Positions 51,688 through 60,172 of a stretch of 64,000 bases of DNA are shown in pieces. The notes below the pieces were generated by a model. The model was given only the letters and a program-made list of their open reading frames with translations. It did not search any database and had not been told where the DNA came from. The translations under genes were made by a program, and so were the position numbers. Source of the stretch: Kineococcus sp. TRM81007 (GTDB taxonomy: Bacteria > Actinomycetota > Actinomycetes > Actinomycetales > Kineococcaceae); the NCBI RefSeq assembly GCF_022669155.1, contig NZ_JALBVB010000040.1:55944-119943 (forward strand), given 5' to 3'. How positions within the stretch are numbered: the first letter of the stretch is position 1; each line of letters begins with the position of its first letter.

Positions 51688-52419
51688 TCACTGCTCGCGG
51701 GTCGCTCCGGCAGCGTTCCACACCTCCCGCGACGGTCGGTGGTCCAGGACGACGATGCCCTCCTCCTCGAGCACCTCACGAGCCCGGGGCGAGAGGAGGA
51801 AGTCGTGGTCGGAGCGGCGCACCGCCCACCCCAGGTCGGCCTCGGCCGCCGTCTCCGGCCCCACCGCCGGGTGCACCGCCCACTCGCTCAGGCCCGCCGG
51901 CAGCTCCCGCAGCAGCTGCAGGTACCGCTCGGCCTCGCCGTCGACGTCGAGGGCGAAGCTGTCGACGAACTCGTGGTCGAGCACCGGCAGACCGCGCCGG
52001 CGCGCGGCGCTGCGCGCCGGATCCAGCCACACCCTCGCGGCCAGGCCGTGCTCGTCGACCAGGGACGGCACCTGCGCCGGTGCGCTGATCGGTGCCCACC
52101 GGTGGGCCGGGCCGTCACGGGTGAGGGTCAGGTGGATGCCGAAGGGCACTTCGGGCGCGGCCCGCAGCAACCGCAGCGCCTCGCCGGCCGCCGGGCAGGG
52201 CACCACCAGGCTGGTCGAACTGGCCACCCCCTGCTGCACCGCGGCCGAGACCGTGGCGTTGATCGAGGGGTGCGTGCCCAGGTCGTCGCAGTTGAGGATC
52301 AGGACGCGGGCGTCGGCGGGCAGGCCCAGCAGCTGCACTGATGAGGACGTCGACGAGGAGTCGGGGTGGTCGCCGGCTGCGGGCGTCGCTCCGGTGCGGT
52401 TCACGGCTCCTGACGGCAC
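51688..52419 (-). CDS. ChbG/HpnK (YdjC-like) carbohydrate deacetylase
   Basis: A 243-residue YdjC-fold protein: RVLILNCDDLGTHPSINATV (metal Asp pair), VASSTSLVVPCPAAGEALRL, VPFGIHLTLTRDGP (His), HPAVGPETAAEADLG (His) and DHDFLLSPRAREVLEEEGIV. The family removes acetyl groups from N-acetylated sugars. It is about 40 residues shorter than E. coli ChbG, mainly in the middle. Start GTG 52419, or GTG 52404 behind AGGAG. Not in an operon. Confidence 0.78.
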   Translation of the reverse strand: MPSGAVNRTGATPAAGDHPDSSSTSSSVQLLGLPADARVLILNCDDLGTHPSINATVSAAVQQGVASSTSLVVPCPAAGEALRLLRAAPEVPFGIHLTLTRDGPAHRWAPISAPAQVPSLVDEHGLAARVWLDPARSAARRRGLPVLDHEFVDSFALDVDGEAERYLQLLRELPAGLSEWAVHPAVGPETAAEADLGWAVRRSDHDFLLSPRAREVLEEEGIVVLDHRPSREVWNAAGATREQ

Positions 52420-52541
52420 TACGACACAGGCCCATCGTCGAACGACTTACCGCTCACGACGCGCCGAGTGCGCGACCGGCGGTTGCCCACGGCGGCTCAC
52501 GTGCCCTGCCGGGGCAGATCCCCGCAGCCAGCCCCGGCCAC

Positions 52542-52859
52542 CTAGACCACACCCGCCGGGTGACCGTCCTCATCGACCGCCTGCGGGGCCGCGGTCTTCG
52601 CCGAGCCGATCCAGACACCACCGGCGTAGACGCGCACTCCACCCGAAGGCACCTCCGCCTGCAAGATCCCGCCCACCGGCACCGAACCGGACGCCACCAC
52701 CTCCTGACCCAGGCGCACCTCGATGCTCACCTGCGCCCCTTCGGGGTGCTCCGGCGACGGACCGACGCACGCGGCCACGTCCTGCCGCTGCACCGTCTGC
52801 GGCTGCTCACCGCAGCCTGGCGCCAGCACCACGGCACCGGCCAGAACGATCCACCTCAC
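52542..52859 (-). CDS. Small putative lipoprotein (105 aa)
   Basis: Signal RWIVLAGAVVLAPGCGEQPQ ends in a lipobox (LAPGC), followed by QRQDVAACVGPSPEHPEGAQ and a strand-rich C-terminal half (VSIEVRLGQEVVASGSVPVG). Exported and membrane anchored. Start GTG 52859; GTGs at 52871 and 52874 are alternatives. No family recognised. Confidence 0.6.
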   Translation of the reverse strand: MRWIVLAGAVVLAPGCGEQPQTVQRQDVAACVGPSPEHPEGAQVSIEVRLGQEVVASGSVPVGGILQAEVPSGGVRVYAGGVWIGSAKTAAPQAVDEDGHPAGVV

Positions 52860-53222
52860 CCACGCCTGCACCACTCCACCCGAGGACGCCCTGCCGTCGA
52901 CGAGTCGCCCGCTCACCGCCGAGCTGGTCGGGACCAGTTCGCGCAGCCGGCCCAGGCGGGCGTTGCGGCTCTCATCACCGCGAGAGACCTGGCCAACCTC
53001 GTCCACGGACGTCCCCTCCTGCGCTGGGACACCGAGCCCGAGCAGCGCACCAGGAGGACGTCTTCGCGACAAGGCCCCCGCGGGGCCTCCGCCCGACCTG
53101 GTGCGGCTCGCGGAACGGATCACCACGCCGCCGCCCGCTCGCTCTCGACCAGGCCGGCGACCTCGCGCCTCGGTCGAGTCGAGAACGTTGCGCTGGAAGG
53201 GGTGCGTGAGCACGATCGACCC
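52860..53222. other. Stretch without a convincing gene
   Basis: About 360 bases with only short frames. A possible fragment DLVRLAERITT is read on + near 53094-53126. Otherwise nothing recognisable. Confidence 0.45.
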
Positions 53223-53456
53223 GTGACGATGCACCGTTGGCCGCCCGCGCTGCCCCCGGACGAGCTGGGAGCCGTCGTGCACGGGCCGGTCGTCCTCGCC
53301 CGCGCGACCGGCATCGTCGCCGGTCTCCGCTGCGTCTTCGCCCACACCGGCGGGCTCCTGCTGCCCGTGGTGCTGCGCGCCGGCGGCGTCCAGGCCGAAG
53401 CCGCGGCCCGGCAGACCTTCAGCCGCCTCCACGAGCGGGTCCTGCCGCTGCTCTGA
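53223..53456 (+). CDS. Short hypothetical protein (77 aa), possibly truncated
   Basis: Begins TMHRWPPALPPDELGAVVHG and continues PVVLARATGIVAGLRCVFAH, TGGLLLPVVLRAGGVQAEAA, RQTFSRL. The middle reads as a beta-sheet domain seen at the start of longer actinobacterial proteins of unknown function, so this may be an N-terminal remnant. GTG at 53223; no strong ribosome site. Confidence 0.4.
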   Translation: MTMHRWPPALPPDELGAVVHGPVVLARATGIVAGLRCVFAHTGGLLLPVVLRAGGVQAEAAARQTFSRLHERVLPLL

Positions 53457-53648
53457 CGATCTCGCTCTCCTGGCGCCCGGCGTGCGCGATCGTGGTCGGC
53501 CGGTGGACGTCCGCCTCTGCCGATGAGCGAGCACTGGCCATCCGGGGTGGGAGCGTCGCTCACCGCCCTGGACCGAGGAGGTGGACGAGGAGGAGAGTGC
53601 ACGGACGGGCGTCCGGTGCGTCCCGGCTCGATCGGAGGAGCGGGCATC

Positions 53649-53833
53649 GTGAGTGGGGGCCAGGCGGTCGAACGCACCGGTGCGCAGGACCCGCGTGACC
53701 CCAGGCAGCGCTACCGCGCCCTGCCCGAGCCGATCCGCCTCGTCGACGTGGTCGAGACCCAGGAGTCCCAGCCCGTCCCCGACCCCACGGCAGGTCGTGA
53801 CCCCGAGCGGGATTCATGCTCCGCTACGTGTGA
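53649..53833 (+). pseudogene. Small acidic protein gene with a one-base deletion
   Basis: GTG 53649 opens SGGQAVERTGAQDPRDPRQR then YRALPEPIRLVDVVETQESQ, PVPDPTAGRDPERD. At 53816 the frame breaks; in the next frame MLRYV-stop (TGA 53831) gives the ending expected for this kind of short actinobacterial protein (RD.ERDFMLRYV). One T appears lost (GATTCATG). Function unknown. Confidence 0.45.
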
Positions 53834-54061
53834 GAGGACGGGCACGGCCCTCGACGACGCGCAGGACGCTACCGGCCGCCCTCTCACCGCCGTCGCGACC
53901 GCACGTGGCGCTGACGCAGCGCGCACCCCCGGAGTTCTGATCCTCCAGGTGCGACCGGGCACCCGTCGAACCGCTCGACTCCTGCGCTCCGTGTCGCACG
54001 GAACACCCCCGACGCCCGCTCGGCCGTGCTCCTCGGGCGGCCGCCGCGGGATGCTGGTGCT

Positions 54062-54943
54062 GTGAGCGCGACCGGGCTGAGCGGTGGGCCCGCAGGGGAG
54101 CTGACCGCGCGGGGGCGTACCGACGGGTTCGGCACCGGGGCGCTGCGCTGGTGGCGGCGCCTGGGTGGTGCGGGGGTGGTGGCGCTGCTGGCCCTGGCGT
54201 TCGGGGCGCTGGCCACCGGTGAGGACGGCACCGACCGCGACAGCGGTTTCTGGGCGCTGATCGTGCTGGCCTGCACGTACGCCGGGGTGCCGCTCTCGCG
54301 CCTGGTCAGCGGTGTCGCGCACGGCGCGGCGCTGGTGGCCCGGCACGCGCTGGCCGGTGCCGGGCTGGGCCTGGTGTCGGCGGTGGTGCTCGACGTCGCC
54401 TTCCACAGCGACGACGTGGGCTCGGTGCTGCTCGTCCCGCTGCTGATCTGCCTGCCGGCCGGTGCCCTGGTGGGGGCGGGCACGGCGGTGCTGGCGCTGC
54501 TGGTGCCGCGCCGCGCCGCCGTGGGGCTCGCGCTGGTGGGGGTGGCGGCCACCGCCGCGCTGGCGTGGCTGACCTTCCGCCCCGCCGCGCCGTACGACCT
54601 GTTCGCGGTGGACGCCACCCCGGAGGTGGCCGCCGCCGGCGGTGCCACCGGGCTGGCCGAGCGCACCCGGGAAGCCGTTCAGGACGCCGGCGCCGGGCAG
54701 GACCTGCGCACCGCGACGGTCTGGCGGGGCGCCGGCGAGCAGGTCACGGCGGGGCTGGGCCCGTCACGACCGCACCTGAGGTTCACCCCCACCGAGGACC
54801 TGGCGGTCTCCCGGGCCGGCGGGCAGGCGGTGCGACTGATCACCGTGCGGGTGCGTGGGCAGAGCGCGGCGTGCGTGGTGGTCGACGCAGGCGCGACCGA
54901 CGTGCTGGACGGCGCCTGCGACGACCTGGACCCGGTGCGCTGA
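54062..54943 (+). CDS. Membrane protein with extracytoplasmic C-terminal domain
   Basis: A 293-residue protein with four to five helices in the first 170 residues (VVALLALAFGALATG, ALIVLACTYAGVPLSRLVSG, VLLVPLLICLPAGALVGAGT, LALVGVAATAALAWLTF) and a soluble C-terminal domain of about 120 residues containing a Cys pair (ACVVV...GACDDL). GTG at 54062. No family recognised. Its stop lies in the first of three 16-bp repeats. Confidence 0.65.
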   Translation: MSATGLSGGPAGELTARGRTDGFGTGALRWWRRLGGAGVVALLALAFGALATGEDGTDRDSGFWALIVLACTYAGVPLSRLVSGVAHGAALVARHALAGAGLGLVSAVVLDVAFHSDDVGSVLLVPLLICLPAGALVGAGTAVLALLVPRRAAVGLALVGVAATAALAWLTFRPAAPYDLFAVDATPEVAAAGGATGLAERTREAVQDAGAGQDLRTATVWRGAGEQVTAGLGPSRPHLRFTPTEDLAVSRAGGQAVRLITVRVRGQSAACVVVDAGATDVLDGACDDLDPVR

Positions 54944-54979
54944 AGACCTGGTGCGTTGAAGACCCGGTGCGCTGAGCGC
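54932..54979. repeat. Three tandem 16-bp units over a stop codon
   Basis: CCGGTGCGCTGAAGAC, CTGGTGCGTTGAAGAC, CCGGTGCGCTGAGCGC: three imperfect copies with period 16; the first includes the stop of the membrane-protein gene. On the minus strand the region is followed by a short coding-like frame (LSRQDLVDALGLLLPPKALS, about 54975-55050), probably a remnant. Confidence 0.7.
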
Positions 54980-55245
54980 CTTCGGCGGCAGGAGCAGCCC
55001 CAGCGCGTCGACGAGGTCCTGACGCGACAGCTGCACCGTCACGCTGACGCTGGAGAGCGCCACCACGTCCCCGCCGGGTTCCTCCCGCGGGCGGCGCACC
55101 ACCGCGCCCGCGTCCTCCTGGGAGGTGCGTGCACCCCGCCACGAGGAGGTCGTCGTCGAACCGCGCAGCGGTCCGGCGCCCCGGGTGGCCGGGGCGCCGG
55201 TGGCAACCTCTGCCGGGGTGCCGGCGCAGCGCGGTGGGAAGAGGC

Positions 55246-55437
55246 GTGGGCCACCGCGAAACCCTCATCGCCGTGGCCGGGGACCGCTCGGCCGACCGGG
55301 AGGTCCGCGAGGTCGAGGTGTCCGGCGGGCTGGCTCCCGCGGTGGACGAGCGGGTGCTCGTCCGCGTCTCGGCGGGTGGCGGCGACCTCCTCGTCCGGGT
55401 GGCGCCGGGCAGCGACGCCCAGCTCCTGCAGCGGTGT
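55246..55437 (+). pseudogene. TfoX domain remnant
   Basis: The frame reads ETLIAVAGDRSADREVREVE VSGGLAPAVDERVLVRVSAG then DLLVRVAPGSDAQLLQ, clearly a second copy of the TfoX gene at 50341. It lacks a proper start and loses similarity after about 60 residues, where the sequence runs into the end of the aldo/keto reductase gene. The FGGLAF core has become SGGLAP. Decayed duplicate. Confidence 0.65.
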
Positions 55438-55476
55438 CCAGGCCGTTCCGCTCACCACCGGACCCTGCCGTGCGCC

Positions 55477-56445
55477 CTAGAACCCCGCGACCTCGTGCGG
55501 CTCGTACGGCGCCTCCAGCTCGGCGACCTCCTCGGCGGTGAGTTCCAGCTCCAGCGCCGCCACGGCGTCGTCGAGGTGGTGCGGCTTCGTCGCGCCGACG
55601 ATCGGGGCGACCACCACGGGGTTGCGCGCCACCCACGCCAGCGCCACCTGCGCGCGCGGCACCCCCCGGCGCTCGGCGACCCGCGCCACCGCCGCCACGA
55701 CCTCCGCGTCGGAGTCGCGGTACAGCTTCTTGCCGAACTCGTCCTGCTCGGAGCGGTTCGTCGTGGTGTCCCAGTCGCGGGTCAGCTTCCCGCGCGCCAG
55801 GGGGCTCCACGGGATGACGCCGACGCCCTCGTCCGCGCACAGCGGCAGCATCTCGCGCTCCTCCTCGCGGTAGAGGAGGTTGTAGTGGTCCTGCATGGTG
55901 GCGAACCTCGTCCAGCCGTTCGCGTCCTGCAGGTGCAGGGCCTTGGCGAACTGCCACGCCCACATCGACGAGGCACCGATGTAGCGGGCCTTGCCGGCCT
56001 TCACCACGTCGTGCAGCGCCTCCAGCGTCTCCTCGACCGGCGTGGCGGGGTCCCAGCGGTGGATCTGGTAGAGGTCCACGTGGTCGGTGCCCAGCCGGCG
56101 CAGGCTGTTGTCGATCTCCGTGAGGATCGCGTGCCGCGACAGGCCGGCGCCGTTGGGACCCGGGCGCATCCGCCCGTGCACCTTCGTGGCGATGACGACC
56201 TCGTCGCGGGGCACCTGCTTCAGGAGGACGTTCCCGAGGATCTCCTCGGAGGAGCCGTTCGAGTAGACGTTGGCGGTGTCGAAGAAGTTCACGCCGGCGT
56301 CCAGCGCCTTCCGCAGGAAGGGAGCGCTGTCCTCCTCCGGCAGGGTCCAGGGGTGCCCCCCGCGGTCGGGGTCGCCGTAGCTCATGCAACCGAGGCAGAG
56401 GCGCGAGACCTCCAGGCCGGTGGAACCGAGCTTCACGTGGTCCAT
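55477..56445 (-). CDS. Aldo/keto reductase
   Basis: A 322-residue AKR of the YajO/Tas type: VSRLCLGCMSYGDPDRGGHP, NFFDTANVYSNGSSEEILG (Asp, Tyr), VIATKVHGRM (Lys), VDLYQIHRWDPATP (His), and VAPIVGATKPHHLDDAVAAL for NADPH. ATG at 56445. General aldehyde or sugar-aldehyde reductase; not linked to a pathway here and only distantly like the fucose-operon AKR. Confidence 0.88.
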   Translation of the reverse strand: MDHVKLGSTGLEVSRLCLGCMSYGDPDRGGHPWTLPEEDSAPFLRKALDAGVNFFDTANVYSNGSSEEILGNVLLKQVPRDEVVIATKVHGRMRPGPNGAGLSRHAILTEIDNSLRRLGTDHVDLYQIHRWDPATPVEETLEALHDVVKAGKARYIGASSMWAWQFAKALHLQDANGWTRFATMQDHYNLLYREEEREMLPLCADEGVGVIPWSPLARGKLTRDWDTTTNRSEQDEFGKKLYRDSDAEVVAAVARVAERRGVPRAQVALAWVARNPVVVAPIVGATKPHHLDDAVAALELELTAEEVAELEAPYEPHEVAGF

Positions 56446-56626
56446 GGCGGCGATCCTGCACCCGTCCGTCCGCGCGCGCCCCTCGTCGCGGTGGACGTGG
56501 GCCCCGGAAAGTCCTTGCCAGGAGGCAACTCGTGCAGGACGCCACGCGTCTACGGGGGTGACGGCGTCCCCGGAGCGGGCCGGCGCACCACCCGGGGACG
56601 AGGAACCGATCAACCGGAGGACCACC

Positions 56627-57376
56627 GTGAACCGCACCACCAGGACCACCGCCCTCGCCGCGACCGCTCTCGCCGCCCTCGCCGCGACGGGGGCCGCCCC
56701 CGCGGCCGCCGCCCCCGCCTCCGCGGCCGCCGCCTCCGCGGCCGCCGTTCCCACCGGTGCTGCGGCGGCCCCCGCCGCGATCCGCTTCGCGCCCGGCGCG
56801 ACCTCCGCCGGCGTCTCCGGGCACCTCGCCGCCGGCGGGCGCGAGAGCTACGTCTTCCGCGCCCGCGCGGGCCAGAGCGCGCTCGTGCGCCTCACCGGCA
56901 GCGACCCCAGCACCCGCTTCACCCTCGTCGCCCCCGACGGCAGCCCGCTGCACACCCAGGCGACCGAGGCGCAGGACCGGGTGGTGGTGCCGCTGCCCGC
57001 CGACGGCACGTACGTGCTCGACGTGCTCACCACCTCGGCCACCGACTACACCCTCGACCTGGCGCTGCCGGTCCCGATCCGCTTCGCGCCGGGGACCACC
57101 AGCGCCACCGTGCGCGCCGACCTCGCCGCCGGCGCCCACCGCCAGCACGCCTTCGAGGCCCGGGCCGGGCAGAGCGCGCAGGTGGTGTTCGACCACGGCG
57201 CCGCCGGCAGCCGCTGGACGCTCGTCGCCCCCGACGGCAGCCCGCTGCACACCCAGGCCACCGAGGTGCAGGACCGGGCGGAGGTGCCGCTGCCCGCCGA
57301 CGGCACCTACCTGCTCACCGTCCTGACGGACCAGCCGGACCGCGTCTCGCTGCGGCTCACCATCCCGGCGGCCTGA
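56627..57376 (+). CDS. Secreted protein with two tandem beta-domain repeats
   Basis: A 249-residue exported protein. Signal peptide (TTALAATALAALAATGAAPA) and an Ala-rich linker precede two homologous 99-residue modules, each starting IRFAPG.TSA and containing the identical LVAPDGSPLHTQATE and VPLPADGTY. The modules look like PPC-type beta sandwiches. GTG at 56627 with CCGGAGG upstream. Function unknown; an adhesive or pre-peptidase-like role is possible. Confidence 0.7.
   Translation: MNRTTRTTALAATALAALAATGAAPAAAAPASAAAASAAAVPTGAAAAPAAIRFAPGATSAGVSGHLAAGGRESYVFRARAGQSALVRLTGSDPSTRFTLVAPDGSPLHTQATEAQDRVVVPLPADGTYVLDVLTTSATDYTLDLALPVPIRFAPGTTSATVRADLAAGAHRQHAFEARAGQSAQVVFDHGAAGSRWTLVAPDGSPLHTQATEVQDRAEVPLPADGTYLLTVLTDQPDRVSLRLTIPAA
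56924..56961 (+). repeat. Direct repeat within secreted-protein gene, copy 1
   Basis: 38 bases beginning CTCGTCGCCCCCGACGG, identical to 57221-57258 (period 297 bases, 99 codons). It marks internal gene duplication. Confidence 0.85.
57221..57258 (+). repeat. Direct repeat within secreted-protein gene, copy 2
   Basis: Second copy of the 38-base block at 56924-56961, same reading frame. Confidence 0.85.
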
Positions 57377-57393
57377 GCCGCCCCCCGCGGTTC

Positions 57394-57416
57394 GCCCCGC
57401 CCCTGCTCGGCGGGGC
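57394..57416. terminator. Bidirectional hairpin terminator
   Basis: GCCCCGCC-cctgctc-GGCGGGGC, perfect 8-bp arms in the 46-base gap between two convergent genes. No T tract. Confidence 0.5.
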
Positions 57417-57422
57417 CTCGGA

Positions 57423-59174
57423 TCAGGTGCCCAGCCGGACGGAGCTGTGCAGCAGGGCCGCGTGCACGAACGCCTGCGGCAGGTTCCCGCGCAGCTGCCG
57501 CTGCTGCACGTCCCACTCCTCCGCCAGCAGCGCGGCCGGGCCGCACGCGGCCCGGTTGCGCTCGAAGAACCGGAACGCCTCCACGTGCTGCCCGTCCGCG
57601 TGCAGCGCCTCCGCCAGCACGAACCCGCACAGCAGGAACGCACCCTCCGTCGAGCCCAGCGGCATCGAGTCGGGGGAGTAGCGGTACACGTGGTGGTCCA
57701 CCACCAGGTCGCGCCGCACCGCCGTCAGCGTGGCCCGGTGCCTGGGGTCGTCCAGCGGGGTGGCGCCCAGCAGCGCCGGGCGCAGCAGCGCCGCGTCCAC
57801 CCCCGGCTGGCCCGGGCTGCGCTGCCAGCGCCCCTCGTCCGGGTGCAGGCAGCGCCGCGACGTCTCCGCGAGGATCGCGTCCGCCAGCGTGGCGGTGCGC
57901 ACCGCGTCCTGCGCCGGCGCCACCGCGGCGACGGAGCGCAGCCCCGCCACGCACTCCAGCCGCGAGTGCGCCCACCAGTCCGGCTCCAGCTCCCAGATGC
58001 CGGCCTCCGGTTCCCGCCAGCGGCGCTCGACCGCCGTCACCGCCACGTCCACCGCCCGCCACCCGTCGGCGTCCAGCCGGTCCTGCCGGATCGCGGCGCC
58101 CAGCAGCTGCAGCACCGTGCCGAACACGTCCAGCTGGAACTGGTCGCGCACGTGGTTGCCGACGACGTCCCAGCCGCCCGGGTAGCCCGGCAGGCCCGTG
58201 CTGCGCTCGGACGGCACCGGGGCGCCGTGCACCGTGTACGCCGGCGCCAGGTGGTCGCCGTCCGCGAGGACCCGCTGCACCACGAAGCTCACCAGCGTGT
58301 CGAACAGCGGGTACGGGCCCCCGCACGCCGCCATCGCCAGCCCCGCGTAGCACTGGTCGCGCACCCACGCGTACCGGTAGTCGTAGCTGCGGCCGTTGTC
58401 GGCGTGCTCCGGCAGCGACGTCGTCGCCGCCGCCACCATGCCGCCGTCGTCGGACGTCAGGCCGCGGATCACCGCGTAGGAGTGCCGCGCCTCCACCGGC
58501 GCCACCGAGTGCGCGACGTCCGGCACCGCCGAGCGCCACGTGTGCATGGTCGACGCCCACGCCCGCTCGGCGTCCACCGGCTCCGGCAGGTCCGCGTCGC
58601 TCACCTCCAGCACCAGGTCCGCGCACCCGCCGGCCGGCACCCGCAGGGGCCCGCTGAGCACCCCGTCCCGCACGTCCGCGTCCGGCAGGCCCGTCAGGCG
58701 CACCCGCAGCCCGTCCGTGCGCGCCGTCCAGCGGCCGTCGTCGTCGCGCCGCAGCCCCCGCAGCGCCCGGGTGCCGAACCGGGCCCGCAGGTCCAGCAGC
58801 ACGTCGACCTCGGCGTCGCCCTCGACGGCGCGCACCTGCCGCAGCAGCACCGCCCGGTGCGGGTCGCTCGGCATCGCCATCGCGTCCCGGCACTCCACCG
58901 TGCCGTCGCCGCGGCTGGTCCAGCGGTGCCGGAAGACGAGCGTGCCCTCCTCGTACCAGCCGCCCCACACGAACGGGTGCGACGGCGTGACCGCGAACAG
59001 CCCGCGCCCGCCCAGCAGCGAGGCGATCACCGCGTCGTCGTGCCAGTCCGGGGCGCACATCCACGCCACGTCCCCGCGCGGGCCGACCACCGCCCCGCGC
59101 GCGCCGTCCGCCACGAGCGCGTAGTCGCGCAGCACCTGGGGCGGGAACCGCGCGGCCAGGTCCTCCGGCGTCAC
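57423..59174 (-). CDS. GH15-family glucoamylase/trehalase-like glycosidase
   Basis: A 583-residue protein: N-terminal beta domain (GAVVGPRGDVAWMCAPDWHD, then GGWYEEGTLVFRHRW) and an (alpha/alpha)6 catalytic domain with SYDYRYAWVRDQCYAGLAM, GYPGGWDVVGNHVRDQFQLD and GSTEGAFLLCGFVLAEAL (Glu region). The WVRDA/Q motif is typical of GH15 enzymes, including actinobacterial trehalases. No signal peptide. GTG at 59174 overlaps the upstream stop, so it is co-translated with the oxidoreductase. Confidence 0.88.
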   Translation of the reverse strand: MTPEDLAARFPPQVLRDYALVADGARGAVVGPRGDVAWMCAPDWHDDAVIASLLGGRGLFAVTPSHPFVWGGWYEEGTLVFRHRWTSRGDGTVECRDAMAMPSDPHRAVLLRQVRAVEGDAEVDVLLDLRARFGTRALRGLRRDDDGRWTARTDGLRVRLTGLPDADVRDGVLSGPLRVPAGGCADLVLEVSDADLPEPVDAERAWASTMHTWRSAVPDVAHSVAPVEARHSYAVIRGLTSDDGGMVAAATTSLPEHADNGRSYDYRYAWVRDQCYAGLAMAACGGPYPLFDTLVSFVVQRVLADGDHLAPAYTVHGAPVPSERSTGLPGYPGGWDVVGNHVRDQFQLDVFGTVLQLLGAAIRQDRLDADGWRAVDVAVTAVERRWREPEAGIWELEPDWWAHSRLECVAGLRSVAAVAPAQDAVRTATLADAILAETSRRCLHPDEGRWQRSPGQPGVDAALLRPALLGATPLDDPRHRATLTAVRRDLVVDHHVYRYSPDSMPLGSTEGAFLLCGFVLAEALHADGQHVEAFRFFERNRAACGPAALLAEEWDVQQRQLRGNLPQAFVHAALLHSSVRLGT

Positions 59175-60163
59175 GCCGCGCCCCGCGCCCCGGTGGTCAG
59201 CAGCAGCTTGCCGACGTGGGCGGAGGACTCCATCACCTCGTGGGCGCGGGCGGCGTCGGCCAGCGCGAACCGCTCGTGCACCACGGGCCGCACCGCGCCG
59301 TCGGCCACCAGCGGCCACACGTGGTCGCGCACGCCGGCGACGATCGCGGCCTTCTCCGCCGCCGGGCGCGCCCGCAGCGTCGTGGCGTGCACGGAGGCCC
59401 GCTTGGCGAGCAGCCGGCCCAGGTCCAGCTCCGCGCGGGCACCGCCCTGCGTGCCGATGACGACGAGCCGCCCGCCCGTGGCGAGGACGTCGACGTTGCG
59501 CGCCAGGTACGGCCCGCCGACCACGTCGAGGACGACGTCCGCGCCGGCCGGCTCGAAGGCCCGCACCGCCTCGGCGAAGTCGTCCTCGCGGTAGTTCACC
59601 AGCAGTTGCGCGCCCAGCTCCGCGCAGCGGGCCAGCTTGCCCGCCGACCCGGCCGTCACCGCCACCCGCGCGCCCACCGCCCGCGCCAGCTGCACCGCCA
59701 TCGTGCCGATGCCGCTGGAACCGCCGTGCACCAGCAGCAGCTCACCCGGGCGCAGCCCCGCCAGCGTGAACACGTTGCTCCACACCGTCGCGGCCACCTC
59801 CGGCAGCGCAGCGGCGTCCACGACGTCCACGCCCGCCGGCACCGGCAGCAGCTGCCCGGCCGGCACCGCGACCCGCTCGGCGTACCCGCCGCCGCCCAGC
59901 AGCGCGCACACCTCCTCGCCCACCCGCCAGCCGGTCACGCCGTCGCCGAGGGCCGCGACCCAGCCGGAGACCTCCAGGCCCGGGTGCGGCGGCGAGCCCG
60001 GCGGGGACGGGTACCGGCCCGTCCGCTGCATCACGTCGGCGCGGTTCACGCCCGCCGCGGCCACCTCGACGACCACCTCGCCGGGCCCCGGCTCCGGGTC
60101 CGGCAGCTCCACCAGGTGCAGGGCCCCCGGGCCCCCGGGTTCCTCCACGGTCACGGCGCGCAC
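59171..60163 (-). CDS. NADPH:quinone oxidoreductase (zinc-less MDR family)
   Basis: A 330-residue medium-chain reductase: GVNRADVMQRTGRYPSPPGS, PHPGLEVSGWVAALGDGV, LLVHGGSSGIGTMAVQLARA (NADP-binding), and DVVLDVVGGPYLARNVDVLA. Catalytic zinc ligands are absent, as in quinone reductases of the PIG3 type. GTG at 60163. It precedes the GH15 gene with a 4-base overlap; the functional link is unclear. Confidence 0.88.
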   Translation of the reverse strand: MRAVTVEEPGGPGALHLVELPDPEPGPGEVVVEVAAAGVNRADVMQRTGRYPSPPGSPPHPGLEVSGWVAALGDGVTGWRVGEEVCALLGGGGYAERVAVPAGQLLPVPAGVDVVDAAALPEVAATVWSNVFTLAGLRPGELLLVHGGSSGIGTMAVQLARAVGARVAVTAGSAGKLARCAELGAQLLVNYREDDFAEAVRAFEPAGADVVLDVVGGPYLARNVDVLATGGRLVVIGTQGGARAELDLGRLLAKRASVHATTLRARPAAEKAAIVAGVRDHVWPLVADGAVRPVVHERFALADAARAHEVMESSAHVGKLLLTTGARGAA

Positions 60164-60172
60164 GCCGCGACA

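Noticed and set aside
53041..53220. Possible small gene with DLVRLAERITT
   Set aside because: Too short, no start or family match; described only as a possible fragment.
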